A stretch of DNA of 64,000 bases from Acinetobacter vivianii (GCF_014635885.1 NZ_BMDR01000008.1:62001-126000), one strand, 5' to 3'; positions 46,293 through 55,528 are shown, numbered from the stretch's first letter. Made by a program: numbers and translations. Notes: a model not told the origin generated them from the sequence alone.

Positions 46293-47186
46293 TTATGATG
46301 AGAACAGCTTAAAACAAACCTGTCTTAGCCATTGGTTACTTGGTGTCTGATGCACACGCGAGTGCCAATGCTGCTTTACACTGAACTGAGGAAATTGATA
46401 AGGAGGATCAAAACTTTTGAATCCTCCTTGTGACATTAATACCTGAGCCAGATAATTTGGGATCGTCGCAATCGCATCTGTATCTCTGACGATAAGCCCC
46501 ACGCCTAGATAGCTGGGTAAACGCACCAGAATATTTCGATTCACGCCATGTTTTTGTAGTTCATGCTCAACCACAAAATGTCCTCCAGTTGCCAAAATGT
46601 CAACATGTAACTCCTGGCAAAAATCCTCGGATGAAAGGTGTGTACCTGTAAGCCTTGGATGTTGTTGACTGGCAATACAAGTGTAATGTTGCTGAAAAAA
46701 GGTCTGCTGATAAAAACCCGCTTCGAGCTGTGGTAGGAAACCAATGGCGAGGTCAATATCTCCATTCGACATCATAAGTGCGGTCTGGCTATCAATGGGT
46801 AGAATTTCCAGACGAATTGAAGGTGCATGCTGACGTAAATAATTAATCAGACGAGGTAAAAACACCAAATGACTGATATCGGTCATGCTAATGCGAAATT
46901 GATAGGCTGAGGTCTGCGGGTCAAAATCGATATTGTAATTTTCTACCAGTTTTAAGCGGTTCAAGATTTCTACGATCATTGGGTAGAGTTGTTGAGCCAA
47001 TTCGGTGGGCTGCATTTTATTTCCAATGCGTACAAACAATGGATCATGAAAATGTGCTCTCAGTTTATTCAGGGCAATGCTTAAGGTTGGCTGCCCAATT
47101 TCAAGTTGTTCAGCCGCTTTGGAAATACTTTTGTATTGATAGATTTCAAAGAAAATTTTGAGCAGTCGTGTATCCAGATCAAACAT
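46293..47186 (-). CDS. LysR-family regulator of the gentisate cluster
   Basis: The 297-residue protein starts MFDLDTRLLKIFFEIYQYKSI with the helix-turn-helix SKAAEQLEIGQPTLSIALNK, like NahR/PnbR-type LysR proteins that respond to aromatic compounds. It is transcribed away from gentisate 1,2-dioxygenase. A perfect 19-base inverted repeat lies 15 bases upstream of its start codon, ideally placed for control of both directions. Its effector is likely gentisate or a precursor; this is inferred from context. Confidence 0.87.
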   Translation of the reverse strand: MFDLDTRLLKIFFEIYQYKSISKAAEQLEIGQPTLSIALNKLRAHFHDPLFVRIGNKMQPTELAQQLYPMIVEILNRLKLVENYNIDFDPQTSAYQFRISMTDISHLVFLPRLINYLRQHAPSIRLEILPIDSQTALMMSNGDIDLAIGFLPQLEAGFYQQTFFQQHYTCIASQQHPRLTGTHLSSEDFCQELHVDILATGGHFVVEHELQKHGVNRNILVRLPSYLGVGLIVRDTDAIATIPNYLAQVLMSQGGFKSFDPPYQFPQFSVKQHWHSRVHQTPSNQWLRQVCFKLFSS

Positions 47187-47200
47187 ATCAATGAATCACC

Positions 47201-47219
47201 GTATTGATTTTATCAATAC
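47201..47219. promoter_or_regulatory. Perfect 19-base LysR-type operator
   Basis: GTATTGAT-TTT-ATCAATAC is a perfect inverted repeat containing the LysR T-N11-A signature. It stands between the divergent LysR gene and the gentisate genes. Confidence 0.75.
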
Positions 47220-47340
47220 AGCCTATTGTTTTTTGTGCATAGATTCAACACATCCTGATTGTTACATTGAGCCAATACCAGATTTTGATGAAATTATGGG
47301 CATTGGGATTGCGCTTAATGCAACAAGAAAGGAATGAAAA

Positions 47341-48432
47341 ATGGAACAGTTAGGCACATTAGAAGAACTACCTGAACGTTATCGTGAACAACTTGAGGCA
47401 TCTAATCTGGTGCCATTATGGCCTAATTTAAGAAACTTTATCCCCCCTCATGCCCCACAGCCACACACTCTCGCAACTGCTTGGTATTTCCACCAAATTA
47501 AACCTTTGTTATTACAGGCGGGTGAGCTAGCCCCGATTGAAAAGGCCGAGCGTCGAGTTTTGGCTCTCGCAAATCCAGGGCATGGTTTGGACAATATGAA
47601 AGTCAGTCCTGCCATGTATTTGGGGATGCAATTGTTACTTCCTAAGGAATGGGCACCAGCGCATAGACATACACCGAATGCGGTGAGATTAATTATCGAA
47701 GGTGAGGGGGCTTACACCACGGTTGAAGGACAAAAATGCCTCATGGAGCATGGTGATATGATCCTGACGCCTTCTGGGCTGTGGCACGAACATGGGCATG
47801 ACGGGGATCAGCCAGTCATCTGGATGGATATTCTGGATCTCCCTCTGGTTTATTACATGGAGGCTTCTTTTGTAGAAGAAGGACGCCGTCAAGAAGTTGA
47901 TCGGATTAATCAGGGAAGCACCCATAATTATGCGGCAGGGATTGTCCCAACCCCTCATTTCATTCGTGAAGACGCTGTTTATCCAATGTTGCGTTATGCA
48001 TGGAAGGATACCAAAAAAGTGCTGGACGCTTTAGCTGCAGGCACAACGCGGCAAGAGGTGATACAGGTCGCATATGTTAATCCTGAAACAGGCCGCGATT
48101 GTCAAAATATTTTGGGCTATTCCGCTTTATTGTTACGTGCCAAAGAGACGGTATCTTTACCTTTGCGTTCTACTGCACAGGTCTTTCATGTCATTGAAGG
48201 CGAGCTAAAGATCAATATAGATCAGCAACATTTTAGTTTGGCCAAAGCCGATACCGCATGTGCCCCTTGTTTTGCTGCTATTGATTTAATCAATACATCT
48301 GAGCAGCCATGTTATGTCTTTATTGCAGATGAAGCCCCTTTGCAACGTAAGTTAGGACTTTATTCAGTACGTGAGCGTCAGCTGAGCCATGAACGCTTTA
48401 CAAAGGTTGCGGTTGAGGAGGCTGGAATATGA
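47341..48432 (+). CDS. Gentisate 1,2-dioxygenase
   Basis: The 363-residue bicupin has the iron ligands in AHRHTPNAVR (histidines 108 and 110) and GLWHEHGH (histidine 149 or 151), and the family start LEASNLVPLWPNLRNF. It opens the ring of gentisate (2,5-dihydroxybenzoate) with oxygen to maleylpyruvate using ferrous iron. An AAAGGA ribosome site precedes the ATG. The stop codon overlaps the next start by four bases, so the isomerase is translationally coupled. Confidence 0.95.
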   Translation: MEQLGTLEELPERYREQLEASNLVPLWPNLRNFIPPHAPQPHTLATAWYFHQIKPLLLQAGELAPIEKAERRVLALANPGHGLDNMKVSPAMYLGMQLLLPKEWAPAHRHTPNAVRLIIEGEGAYTTVEGQKCLMEHGDMILTPSGLWHEHGHDGDQPVIWMDILDLPLVYYMEASFVEEGRRQEVDRINQGSTHNYAAGIVPTPHFIREDAVYPMLRYAWKDTKKVLDALAAGTTRQEVIQVAYVNPETGRDCQNILGYSALLLRAKETVSLPLRSTAQVFHVIEGELKINIDQQHFSLAKADTACAPCFAAIDLINTSEQPCYVFIADEAPLQRKLGLYSVRERQLSHERFTKVAVEEAGI

Positions 48433-49064
48433 AACTTTATAGTTTTTTCCGCAGCGGGACATCGCATCGTACCCGTATCATCCTGAATCTAAAAGGATTG
48501 AATTATGAGATGGAATATATCTCTCTGGCCAAAAATGAACACCATCAATCGGAATTTAAGGCGCTGAATCCACAAGGTTTTGTGCCAGTACTGGATACAG
48601 GATCCGAGAGATTATTACAAAGTCCCGCGATCATTGAATGGCTTGAGGAGCAATACCCTGAGCCGGCCTTGTTGCCTACAGATGCGCTTGCTAAAGAAAA
48701 GATACGTGCTATTGCGGCCTTGATAGGCTGCGATATTCATCCTCTAAACAATAAGCGTGTACTGGAGTATCTACGCCAGCTTGGTCTGGATGAGAGTCAG
48801 GTAAATGCGTGGTGTACCAGATGGATTCAGGATGGATTTGCTGCTTTAGAGCATATTTTGGAACAAGACCAGAATCGAGGAAAGTTCTGCTATGGCAAGC
48901 AACCGACCATTGCAGATGCCTATTTAGTTCCACAAGTTGTATCTGCCCAGCGTTTCAACCTCGACCTTTCAGCCTATCCACTGATTCATGAAGTTTATCA
49001 GCATTGTATGACGCTTGAGGCGTTTCAAAAAGCTGCACCTGAACAGCAGGCAGATGCTTTTTAA
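48429..49064 (+). CDS. Maleylpyruvate isomerase (zeta-class GST type)
   Basis: The 211-residue protein has a thioredoxin-like GST N-terminus MKLYSFFRSGTSHRTRIILN with the SGTSHR glutathione site, and LQSPAIIEWLEEQYP. This is the maleylacetoacetate/maleylpyruvate isomerase group. Between gentisate dioxygenase and fumarylpyruvate hydrolase, isomerisation of maleylpyruvate to fumarylpyruvate with glutathione is the clear role. It overlaps the dioxygenase gene by four bases. Confidence 0.92.
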   Translation: MKLYSFFRSGTSHRTRIILNLKGLNYEMEYISLAKNEHHQSEFKALNPQGFVPVLDTGSERLLQSPAIIEWLEEQYPEPALLPTDALAKEKIRAIAALIGCDIHPLNNKRVLEYLRQLGLDESQVNAWCTRWIQDGFAALEHILEQDQNRGKFCYGKQPTIADAYLVPQVVSAQRFNLDLSAYPLIHEVYQHCMTLEAFQKAAPEQQADAF

Positions 49065-49102
49065 GTCTCGTATGTGAATCTATTATCAAAAAGGAACAAG
49101 CC

Positions 49103-49801
49103 ATGTCATTTATTTTCCAGCCAATGACACCAGCGGGCCTATTTATTCATGGCTCAGAACTGCGATTTCCCGTACGTCGTGTTTACTGTGTGGGGCGTAA
49201 TTATGCAGCACATGCCCGTGAAATGGGCTTTGATCATCGTGATCCTCCCTTCTTTTTCTGTAAGCCAAATGATCTGGAATCAATTGTACCTGTTCAAAAG
49301 GAAGCGGTAGATATTCCATATCCAACTGAAACGTCTAACTATCACTATGAAATTGAGCTTGTGGTTGCGATTGGACAAGATGCCAAGAATGTCTCGGTAG
49401 AGGATGCAGCAAAATATATTTATGGCTACGCAGTAGGCTTGGACATGACGCGCCGTGATTTGCAAATGAATATGCGTGAACAGGGACGGCCATGGGAAGT
49501 TGGAAAGGCTTTTGATTTTTCTGCACCCATTGGTCCAATTCATCCAATTTCGGAAGTCGGTGAACTCAATCAGGCGGATATTCATTTAACCGTCAACGGT
49601 AAAACTGAACAGCATAGTGATATTAGTCATTTGATTTGGTCTGTTTCTGAAACCATTGCCAACCTGTCAACTTTATTTGAACTTAAAGCTGGTGATTTGA
49701 TTTTTACAGGAACACCTGAAGGCGTAGGTGCTGTGGTGCGTGGTGATGTGATGCGTGCCGAAATTACAGGGCTGACGGGTATCACTGTAAACGTCAAGTG
49801 A
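49103..49801 (+). CDS. Fumarylpyruvate hydrolase
   Basis: The 232-residue protein belongs to the fumarylacetoacetate hydrolase (FAH) family. It has VYCVGRNYAAHAREMG, the metal-binding YHYEIELVVAIG and GYAVGLDMTRRDLQ, and ends with FTGTPEGVGAVVRGD. It splits fumarylpyruvate to fumarate and pyruvate, finishing the gentisate pathway. It follows the isomerase gene after 38 bases with an AAGGAA site. Confidence 0.92.
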   Translation: MSFIFQPMTPAGLFIHGSELRFPVRRVYCVGRNYAAHAREMGFDHRDPPFFFCKPNDLESIVPVQKEAVDIPYPTETSNYHYEIELVVAIGQDAKNVSVEDAAKYIYGYAVGLDMTRRDLQMNMREQGRPWEVGKAFDFSAPIGPIHPISEVGELNQADIHLTVNGKTEQHSDISHLIWSVSETIANLSTLFELKAGDLIFTGTPEGVGAVVRGDVMRAEITGLTGITVNVK

Positions 49802-49908
49802 TCGTCCTAATTTGAGGAGATAACCAGATGTCCAGATCAAAGAATAAATAAAACTGGACATCTTCGCTAAGGATTGCAAGTGCCATGGTATTGGCAAAAG
49901 GAGTAAAT

Positions 49909-51252
49909 ATGTCTAGGCAAAGCATGGATGTACAACATTTTATTGATGAAATGCCGTTATCAACCCTACAGAAACTCATTACTTGTTTATGCTTTCTCAT
50001 TGTTGCAATTGACGGTTTTGATACCGCAGCAGTGGGCTTTATTGCGCCTGCATTAAAGGCTGAGTGGGGATTACAAACCACTGAACTCGCGCCGTTATTT
50101 GGCGCAGGTTTATTTGGACTGATGGCGGGCGCACTTATTTTTGGCCCTTTATCTGACAAATTAGGACGTAAACCGATTTTGATTGGTTCGGTGATCATGT
50201 TTGGTTGTGCCAGTATTTTTGCAGCCTTTTCATCCGACCTTCAAACGCTGATTATTTGGCGATTTGTGACTGGATTAGGTCTAGGGGGAGCGCTGCCGAA
50301 TGCGATTACCTTAACCTCAGAATATGCGCCTACTTCTCGCCGTTCTAATTTGGTCACCATGATGTTTTGTGGATTTACGATTGGTTCAGCACTGGGCGGG
50401 ATTTTTTCTGCTCAACTTTTACCGCAGATGGGTTGGCAGGGCATTTTATTGATCGGGGGCTTTGCGCCGTTATGTATGGTTCCATTTTTGTATTTTCTAT
50501 TACCTGAATCGCTTCGCTTTTTAGTTTTGAAAAAGAAAAGTATAAAGAAAATTGAAAGTATCATGCACCGTATTGCGCCGCACGCCAGCAACATTCCAGC
50601 TCTGGTAGCCCCTGTAAATGAAGTGGAAAAGTCGAGTTTAAAAGACTTGTTCGGTAAAGGGCTGGCTTTGGGCACTTTTTTGATTTGGTTCACCTTTTTT
50701 ATGAGCTTGCTGATTATTTATATGATCTCAAGTTGGATGCCAACTTTACTGACCAATGCAGGTTTTAATTTGTCTCATGCATCGTGGCTCACTTCTATCT
50801 TTCAGGTGGGTGGAACCATAGGTGCCATCGTATTGGGCTTACTCATGGATAAGTCAGATGCCACCAGAATCCTCAGCAGTGCTTATGTTTTAGGCGGGAT
50901 GTTCCTCATCTGTTTAGGTTTTGGGATTGAACATGCGAATACCTTGTTATTGATGCTTGCCATGTTTGGGGTGGGCGTAGGGATTAGTGGTTCACAAGTG
51001 GGTGCAAATGCTTTTTCATCGGGTTTTTATCCAACCCATTGCCGTGCTACAGGGGTAAGTTGGGCCAATGCGGCTGGACGGGCAGGCTCTGTCGTCGGAT
51101 CAATCATGGGGGGCTGGTTAATGTCATTAGATCTATCCAGTTTTACGATTTTGAGCCTTCTTGCGATCCCTGCATTTTGTGCCGCTATCTCAATGCTATT
51201 GATTAAACGCCTTAAAAAAGACCAGCCTAAGATTGCAACCGCTTTAGGCTAA
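49909..51252 (+). CDS. MFS aromatic acid:proton symporter (AAHS family)
   Basis: The 447-residue protein has about 12 membrane helices and the AAHS signature AIDGFDTAAVGFIAPAL in the first helix, with GPLSDKLGRKPILIGS between helices 2 and 3. The family includes PcaK, BenK and gentisate or 3-hydroxybenzoate transporters. As part of this cluster it most likely takes up gentisate or a hydroxybenzoate. The frame opens at 49885, but ATG 49909 has the AAAAGGAG ribosome site. Confidence 0.9.
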   Translation: MSRQSMDVQHFIDEMPLSTLQKLITCLCFLIVAIDGFDTAAVGFIAPALKAEWGLQTTELAPLFGAGLFGLMAGALIFGPLSDKLGRKPILIGSVIMFGCASIFAAFSSDLQTLIIWRFVTGLGLGGALPNAITLTSEYAPTSRRSNLVTMMFCGFTIGSALGGIFSAQLLPQMGWQGILLIGGFAPLCMVPFLYFLLPESLRFLVLKKKSIKKIESIMHRIAPHASNIPALVAPVNEVEKSSLKDLFGKGLALGTFLIWFTFFMSLLIIYMISSWMPTLLTNAGFNLSHASWLTSIFQVGGTIGAIVLGLLMDKSDATRILSSAYVLGGMFLICLGFGIEHANTLLLMLAMFGVGVGISGSQVGANAFSSGFYPTHCRATGVSWANAAGRAGSVVGSIMGGWLMSLDLSSFTILSLLAIPAFCAAISMLLIKRLKKDQPKIATALG

Positions 51253-51328
51253 GGTCAAATAATCACCCTAAAAATAAATTGCTGTCTCAAAGGATGATAC
51301 AGCATCTTTGCTATGGATGACCTATCTT

Positions 51329-52585
51329 ATGTACACGCTAAAAAGACATACGCTAACGTTTGGTTTATGCACATTGATTTCTGGTGTAAGCCCGACATTG
51401 TGGGCTTTTGATCCAAATCAGCCTATTCAGGATGAATGGAAATTTACTTTAAAGAATGCGCTGATCAATCGAGATTATCAGAATCCAGAGGTCAAAGATT
51501 TTGGAAGCTGGTCTCAAGGGGCTTCATTGTTTTATACCTCAAATTTGCGCGATACCCCTTTACATATTTTAGATCAGCCGATTCGGATTGGGGCTGATGC
51601 TTCGGTTCAATATGCTGTCCGTTTAAGTGCCGATAAGCATGTCTCTGATACAGTTTTACCTTTTGATAGACAAACTCAATCGCAGGCAAGTGACTATCTA
51701 AAATATGGAGCGACTTTAAAACTCGCTTATGACAAAACTCTGCTGAGTGTGGGTGAATTATGGCTAGATTTGCCCGTAACCACTTCAGATGCTAGCCGTC
51801 AGTTAATTACGTCTTACTGGGGAACAAATTTAAAGTCGCAGCTTTCTGATCAGTTGTATGCTGAAATTGGACGGGTAGAAAAAGTTTCTCCACGTAATGA
51901 AGAGGACTTTCGGCGCTTCTCCTTTACCTCGAATGGTCAAACTGAATACTCTGATGGCTTGAATTATCTTGATCTGCGTTATCAGTTCACACCTAGCCTA
52001 AAAGGGGAGTACTATTTTGGAAATCTGGAAGATTTATATAACAAACACTATGTTGGTCTAGAGCATATATGGAAACAGCCAAGTTTTTCGCTTAATTCCA
52101 AGCTTAAATATTTTAATGCCAAAAATGATGGCAATCACTTCAAGATTGATGCCCAAAATCTTGGGTTGCTGGAAATGCTAAAAGTGAATAACCAGAGCTT
52201 TGGCATGGGTTACCAGCAAATTATTGGTGAATCAGCGTATCCTTTGCCTGATGGTTTTTTGCCTGAACTGTATTTTATTAACTGGAATACCACAGGATTC
52301 TTTAAAAAGGATGAAAAGTCATATCATGTGATGTACGGTTATGATTTTAAAGATTATGTTCCGGGTCTGAATGCTCTAGTCAAATATGTGTATGGACATG
52401 ACTTTAAAACGGCCAATGGTGAGAAAAACCATGAAACTGAATCAAATGTTATTTTAAATTATGCATTTCAACAGCCCTCTTTAAAAGGCTTTGCACTTCA
52501 GTACTTACGTATTGATTATGATGTAAAACATGGAAATGACTTTAGTGAAAATCGTTTTTTTGTGAGCTATACAAAGCGGTTTTAA
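51329..52585 (+). CDS. OprD-like outer-membrane porin
   Basis: The roughly 418-residue product has a signal peptide (LTFGLCTLISGVSPTLWA, cleavage after WA). The mature beta-rich barrel has many alternating hydrophobic strands and a C-terminal phenylalanine (SYTKRF), required for outer-membrane insertion. The sequence fits the OprD/BenP group of substrate-specific porins; here it likely admits gentisate or a related aromatic acid. The start is unsure: TTG 51308, ATG 51317 and ATG 51329 are in frame; the last has GGAT at a proper distance. Confidence 0.8.
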   Translation: MYTLKRHTLTFGLCTLISGVSPTLWAFDPNQPIQDEWKFTLKNALINRDYQNPEVKDFGSWSQGASLFYTSNLRDTPLHILDQPIRIGADASVQYAVRLSADKHVSDTVLPFDRQTQSQASDYLKYGATLKLAYDKTLLSVGELWLDLPVTTSDASRQLITSYWGTNLKSQLSDQLYAEIGRVEKVSPRNEEDFRRFSFTSNGQTEYSDGLNYLDLRYQFTPSLKGEYYFGNLEDLYNKHYVGLEHIWKQPSFSLNSKLKYFNAKNDGNHFKIDAQNLGLLEMLKVNNQSFGMGYQQIIGESAYPLPDGFLPELYFINWNTTGFFKKDEKSYHVMYGYDFKDYVPGLNALVKYVYGHDFKTANGEKNHETESNVILNYAFQQPSLKGFALQYLRIDYDVKHGNDFSENRFFVSYTKRF

Positions 52586-52602
52586 TCGAGATGAATGTTG
52601 TT

Positions 52603-52626
52603 AAAAGAGTGCTTATGCACTCTTTT
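52603..52626 (+). terminator. Terminator after the porin gene
   Basis: AAAAGAGTGC-TTAT-GCACTCTTTT hairpin with a T-run; it closes the gentisate cluster. Confidence 0.9.
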
Positions 52627-52698
52627 TTATGACTTAACTTTTCTAAATCTCTATTTTTAAAATAAATAACTCATTCAATATCAGAATCTTAAAATTTA

Positions 52699-52745
52699 AA
52701 GATATATCTTAACTTGTTTTAAGATAAATTAAGATATATCTTAAT
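52699..52745. promoter_or_regulatory. Palindromic operator array of the PadR gene
   Basis: AAGATATATCTT (52699-52710) and the perfect 18-base palindrome ATTAAGATATATCTTAAT (52728-52745) have centres 32 bases apart, three helical turns. A TTAAGATA half-site lies between them and ATCTTA/TAAAGAT pieces just before. The array ends 33 bases before the PadR start and must overlap its promoter. Confidence 0.75.
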
Positions 52746-52778
52746 ATTTATAATTTGAGCAATACGAGAAAAATAAAG

Positions 52779-53306
52779 ATGAAACACGCATCCGATCATC
52801 ACGAAAGCGAACGTGATCTCCAGCATAGAGAACATCACCGTTCTGGTCGTCGTGGGCGTCTATTCGAATCTGGCAGAATGAAACTGTTGGTGCTGCATCT
52901 TATTCAGCAAAGCCCAAAGCATGGTTATGAAATTATTAAAGAAATTAGCGATCTGGTCGGCGATGGTTATTCACCCAGTGCAGGCACGATTTATCCAACC
53001 TTGACTGCATTGGAAGAAATGAATTGCATCTCATTACTCGATGCTGAACGTAAGCAATATCAAGTCACCGAATATGGCGAAACTTATCTAAAAGAACAGC
53101 AAGAGATGCTGCTGGCGCTCCTGCAAAAATTACGCTTGAGACGTGAAATTCATAATAATGATCAACTGATTGATATCCATCGTGCTATGGAGAACCTTAA
53201 AACCGCATTGCGTTTAAAGCTGAATGTTGCGGATTTAAAGCCTGAACAGATTCATCAAATTGCAGAACACATTGATCAGGCTGCGATTGCCATTGGGAGG
53301 CTATAG
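52779..53306 (+). CDS. PadR-family regulator with histidine-rich N-terminus (YqjI-like)
   Basis: The 175-residue protein starts with a His-rich tail (histidines in DHHESERDLQHREHHRS). A PadR winged helix follows (LLVLHLIQQSPKHGYEIIKE and SPSAGTIYPTLTALEE) and then a helical dimerisation domain. E. coli YqjI, a nickel-sensitive repressor, has the same layout of metal-binding tail plus PadR domain. Metal sensing here is inferred from that resemblance. The start is ATG 52779; the frame opens at a TTG at 52755. Palindromes directly upstream suggest autoregulation. Confidence 0.85.
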   Translation: MKHASDHHESERDLQHREHHRSGRRGRLFESGRMKLLVLHLIQQSPKHGYEIIKEISDLVGDGYSPSAGTIYPTLTALEEMNCISLLDAERKQYQVTEYGETYLKEQQEMLLALLQKLRLRREIHNNDQLIDIHRAMENLKTALRLKLNVADLKPEQIHQIAEHIDQAAIAIGRL

Positions 53307-53422
53307 GCGGGAACTAAAGCTGTTAGCGCGACAGCAGAAAATCAAAAGGGCGCAATTGCTGCGTTCATTAGACATTGTATTTAACCAGGATTAAATTGAC
53401 CTGATGTAGGTCGGAATTAAAG

Positions 53423-53440
53423 AGAATGCTTAAGCATTCT
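53423..53440 (+). other. Perfect 18-base palindrome just before a ribosome binding site
   Basis: AGAATGCTTAAGCATTCT is directly followed by GGAG and, after seven bases, by the ATG at 53452. It could be an operator or an RNA hairpin that influences translation of the DUF3861 gene. Confidence 0.5.
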
Positions 53441-53451
53441 GGAGCATAGCG

Positions 53452-53754
53452 ATGAAACAACATCAATATCATGTGACAGTCCAACACTTAAAAGATAATA
53501 AAGGGCAAGCCTCAACCTACACCGAACGTCTGGAATTCTATACAGGCAATCATGATGACATTTTCGAGATTGTTGAGCGTTTAAAGAAGGGCGAATTTTT
53601 TGATGATCAAACCACCAAGTCATTTGCAGTTGGCTTAAAACTGTTTAGTGAAGTCATGCTAGAACATCGGGATCATCCACTATTTGAAGATTTCTGGCCG
53701 CACTTTGGTCAGTTTATGAAGAACCTAAAACAGCAAGTGAAAAATTCAGCATGA
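53452..53754 (+). CDS. DUF3861-family small protein
   Basis: The 100-residue soluble protein starts MKQHQYHVTVQHLKDNKGQA and has LEFYTGNHDDIFEIVERLKKG and HPLFEDFWPHFGQFMKNL, the pattern of DUF3861. No function is known for the family. It carries several histidines. It lies behind the PadR gene and may belong to its regulon. GGAG seven bases upstream sets the start. Confidence 0.78.
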   Translation: MKQHQYHVTVQHLKDNKGQASTYTERLEFYTGNHDDIFEIVERLKKGEFFDDQTTKSFAVGLKLFSEVMLEHRDHPLFEDFWPHFGQFMKNLKQQVKNSA

Positions 53755-53785
53755 ATATTTCCAGCTTTGAATTGAGTCTGATCTA

Positions 53786-54046
53786 TTGAAAACGTCCAAA
53801 CCATTCATCCGTAAATTACCTGCTCAATATGCGGCATGGATTATCCCGCTCATCTTGTCTTGCCTGATGAGTGGCACTTTATCTTTTGCAAATCTGTTGA
53901 TGAACCTCGGTTTTTCAACAGCATTGATCAATCAATGGCTGAGCACATGGATGGTTTCATGGGTGATTGCCTATCCGCTGGTTTTGATTTTCTTGCCTTT
54001 GGTGAGGCGATTGACCAGCCTGATTGTGGAAATGCCACCTCATTAA
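53786..54046 (+). CDS. DUF2798-family small membrane protein
   Basis: The 86-residue protein has two membrane helices (WIIPLILSCLMSGTLSFANL and WMVSWVIAYPLVLIFLPLV) with a PAQYA turn before the first, as in DUF2798. No in-frame ATG lies in the first helix region, so a TTG at 53786 must be the start, with only a weak ribosome site. It follows the DUF3861 gene by 31 bases and may share its transcript. Function unknown. Confidence 0.72.
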   Translation: MKTSKPFIRKLPAQYAAWIIPLILSCLMSGTLSFANLLMNLGFSTALINQWLSTWMVSWVIAYPLVLIFLPLVRRLTSLIVEMPPH

Positions 54047-54185
54047 TATTTGAATGAACGTGTGGTGGGATTGTCTCATGAATGGCACTCTGCGTATTAC
54101 CAAAAGACTATATTGAATGAGGTGGGTATTGTTAAGATCAATAAAACAACTCATTGCAATAGCATAGGTAAAAGAGAGCAAAATC

Positions 54186-55133
54186 ATGAGCAATAATAAT
54201 GACTACGATATTTCTGACTCAAAAGACTGCGAAACGTATATCAATCAATTTATTCAGGAATTTACCATTCGCTCAGCGGAAATTGGCAAAGGAACTGTCA
54301 TCAAACGTGCGTTACCGAGTCGCCATAAACGCTTAGTCGGCGCATGGTGTTTCCTTGATCATGCAGGGCCTGTGAGCTTTCCTGCTGGCGATGGGCTTGA
54401 TGTTGGGCCACATCCGCATATTGGTTTACAGACCTTTACCTGGATGATTGAAGGCACCATGATGCATACCGATAGTCTGGGTTCAAAACAGTTGATCCGT
54501 CCAAAACAAGTCAACTTGATGACTGCGGGTCGAGGTATTTCGCATACTGAAGTAGCACCTGATAGTGAAACTAAAATGCATGCCGCACAGCTCTGGATTG
54601 CCTTGCCAGATGATAAGCTCAATATTGACCCTAAGTTTGAGCATTATCCAGAATTACCTGTGGTCAGCAAAGATCAGGTTGAATTTACGGTATTGGTCGG
54701 CGATTTCTTGAAAACAATATCACCTGTTCAAGTGCATACACCGTTGGTCGGTGTTGATTTAACGGCACAAGCCGATACCAAAACCCGTATTCCATTGAAT
54801 CCAAAATTTGAATATGCCTTTATGGCTTTGGAAGGTACAGCGCGTGTAAATGGGCATGAACTTACAGCCGATAACATGGTGGTGCTTGAAACTGGATTGA
54901 CTGAAATTGAGGTTGAGTTAACTCAAGGTCATCGTTTGCTGTTAATTGGAGGTGAACCATTTGAGTCTCCAATCTTGCTATGGTGGAATTTTGTGGGACG
55001 TACCATGCAAGACTTGCAGCAGGCACGAGAAGACTGGATTAACCATGATGCGCGTTTTGGTGAAATTCCGGATTATCAAGGCAAGCGCTTAGAAGCTCCA
55101 GTATTACCAGACCAGATGAGGGCTTCAAAATGA
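54186..55133 (+). CDS. Pirin-family protein
   Basis: The 315-residue bicupin has the pirin metal site in GPHPHIGLQTFTWMIEG and ISHTEVAP, and a C-terminal pirin domain with LIGGEPFESPILLWWNFVG. Some bacterial pirins are quercetin dioxygenases or respond to oxidative stress; the substrate is unknown here. It starts after a good AAGAGAGCA site and overlaps the OsmC gene by four bases, so these two are co-translated. Confidence 0.88.
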   Translation: MSNNNDYDISDSKDCETYINQFIQEFTIRSAEIGKGTVIKRALPSRHKRLVGAWCFLDHAGPVSFPAGDGLDVGPHPHIGLQTFTWMIEGTMMHTDSLGSKQLIRPKQVNLMTAGRGISHTEVAPDSETKMHAAQLWIALPDDKLNIDPKFEHYPELPVVSKDQVEFTVLVGDFLKTISPVQVHTPLVGVDLTAQADTKTRIPLNPKFEYAFMALEGTARVNGHELTADNMVVLETGLTEIEVELTQGHRLLLIGGEPFESPILLWWNFVGRTMQDLQQAREDWINHDARFGEIPDYQGKRLEAPVLPDQMRASK

Positions 55134-55528
55134 GCATCATTGCCAGCAGCAAAGTCCTGACCTTAGCTGAACCTTGGAAAGGTGAGGTGAGTAGCGGTAC
55201 ACATCAGTTCCTCACCGATAAGCCTGAGCAGTTTGGAGGACATGATACAGGTCCTGCGCCGTATGATTTCCTCACCGCAAGTCTGGCCTCATGTACTATG
55301 ATCACCTTGCGTATGTATGCGCAGCATAAGGAAATCGATCTGGGTGAATTTACAGTTGAGGTTGATTTTCATAGCAATCGCGAGCAGCAGGAGCGTATAG
55401 AACGTAGAGTTGTGTTCAAGCACACTGTTGCACAAGACTTGCAAGAAAAACTTCTCAATGTCTGTAGCAAAACACCAGTAACTAAAACTTTGTTACGTAG
55501 TTTAGACATTCACACCATGATTCTTTAA
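55130..55528 (+). CDS. OsmC-family protein
   Basis: The 132-residue protein has the OsmC/Ohr pattern GPAPYDFLTASLASCTMITLRM with the first reactive cysteine, and a second cysteine in LLNVCSKTPVTKTL. The family reduces organic hydroperoxides. It overlaps the pirin gene by four bases and is followed by a GST gene, so a shared redox or detoxification role is likely. Confidence 0.87.
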   Translation: MSIIASSKVLTLAEPWKGEVSSGTHQFLTDKPEQFGGHDTGPAPYDFLTASLASCTMITLRMYAQHKEIDLGEFTVEVDFHSNREQQERIERRVVFKHTVAQDLQEKLLNVCSKTPVTKTLLRSLDIHTMIL

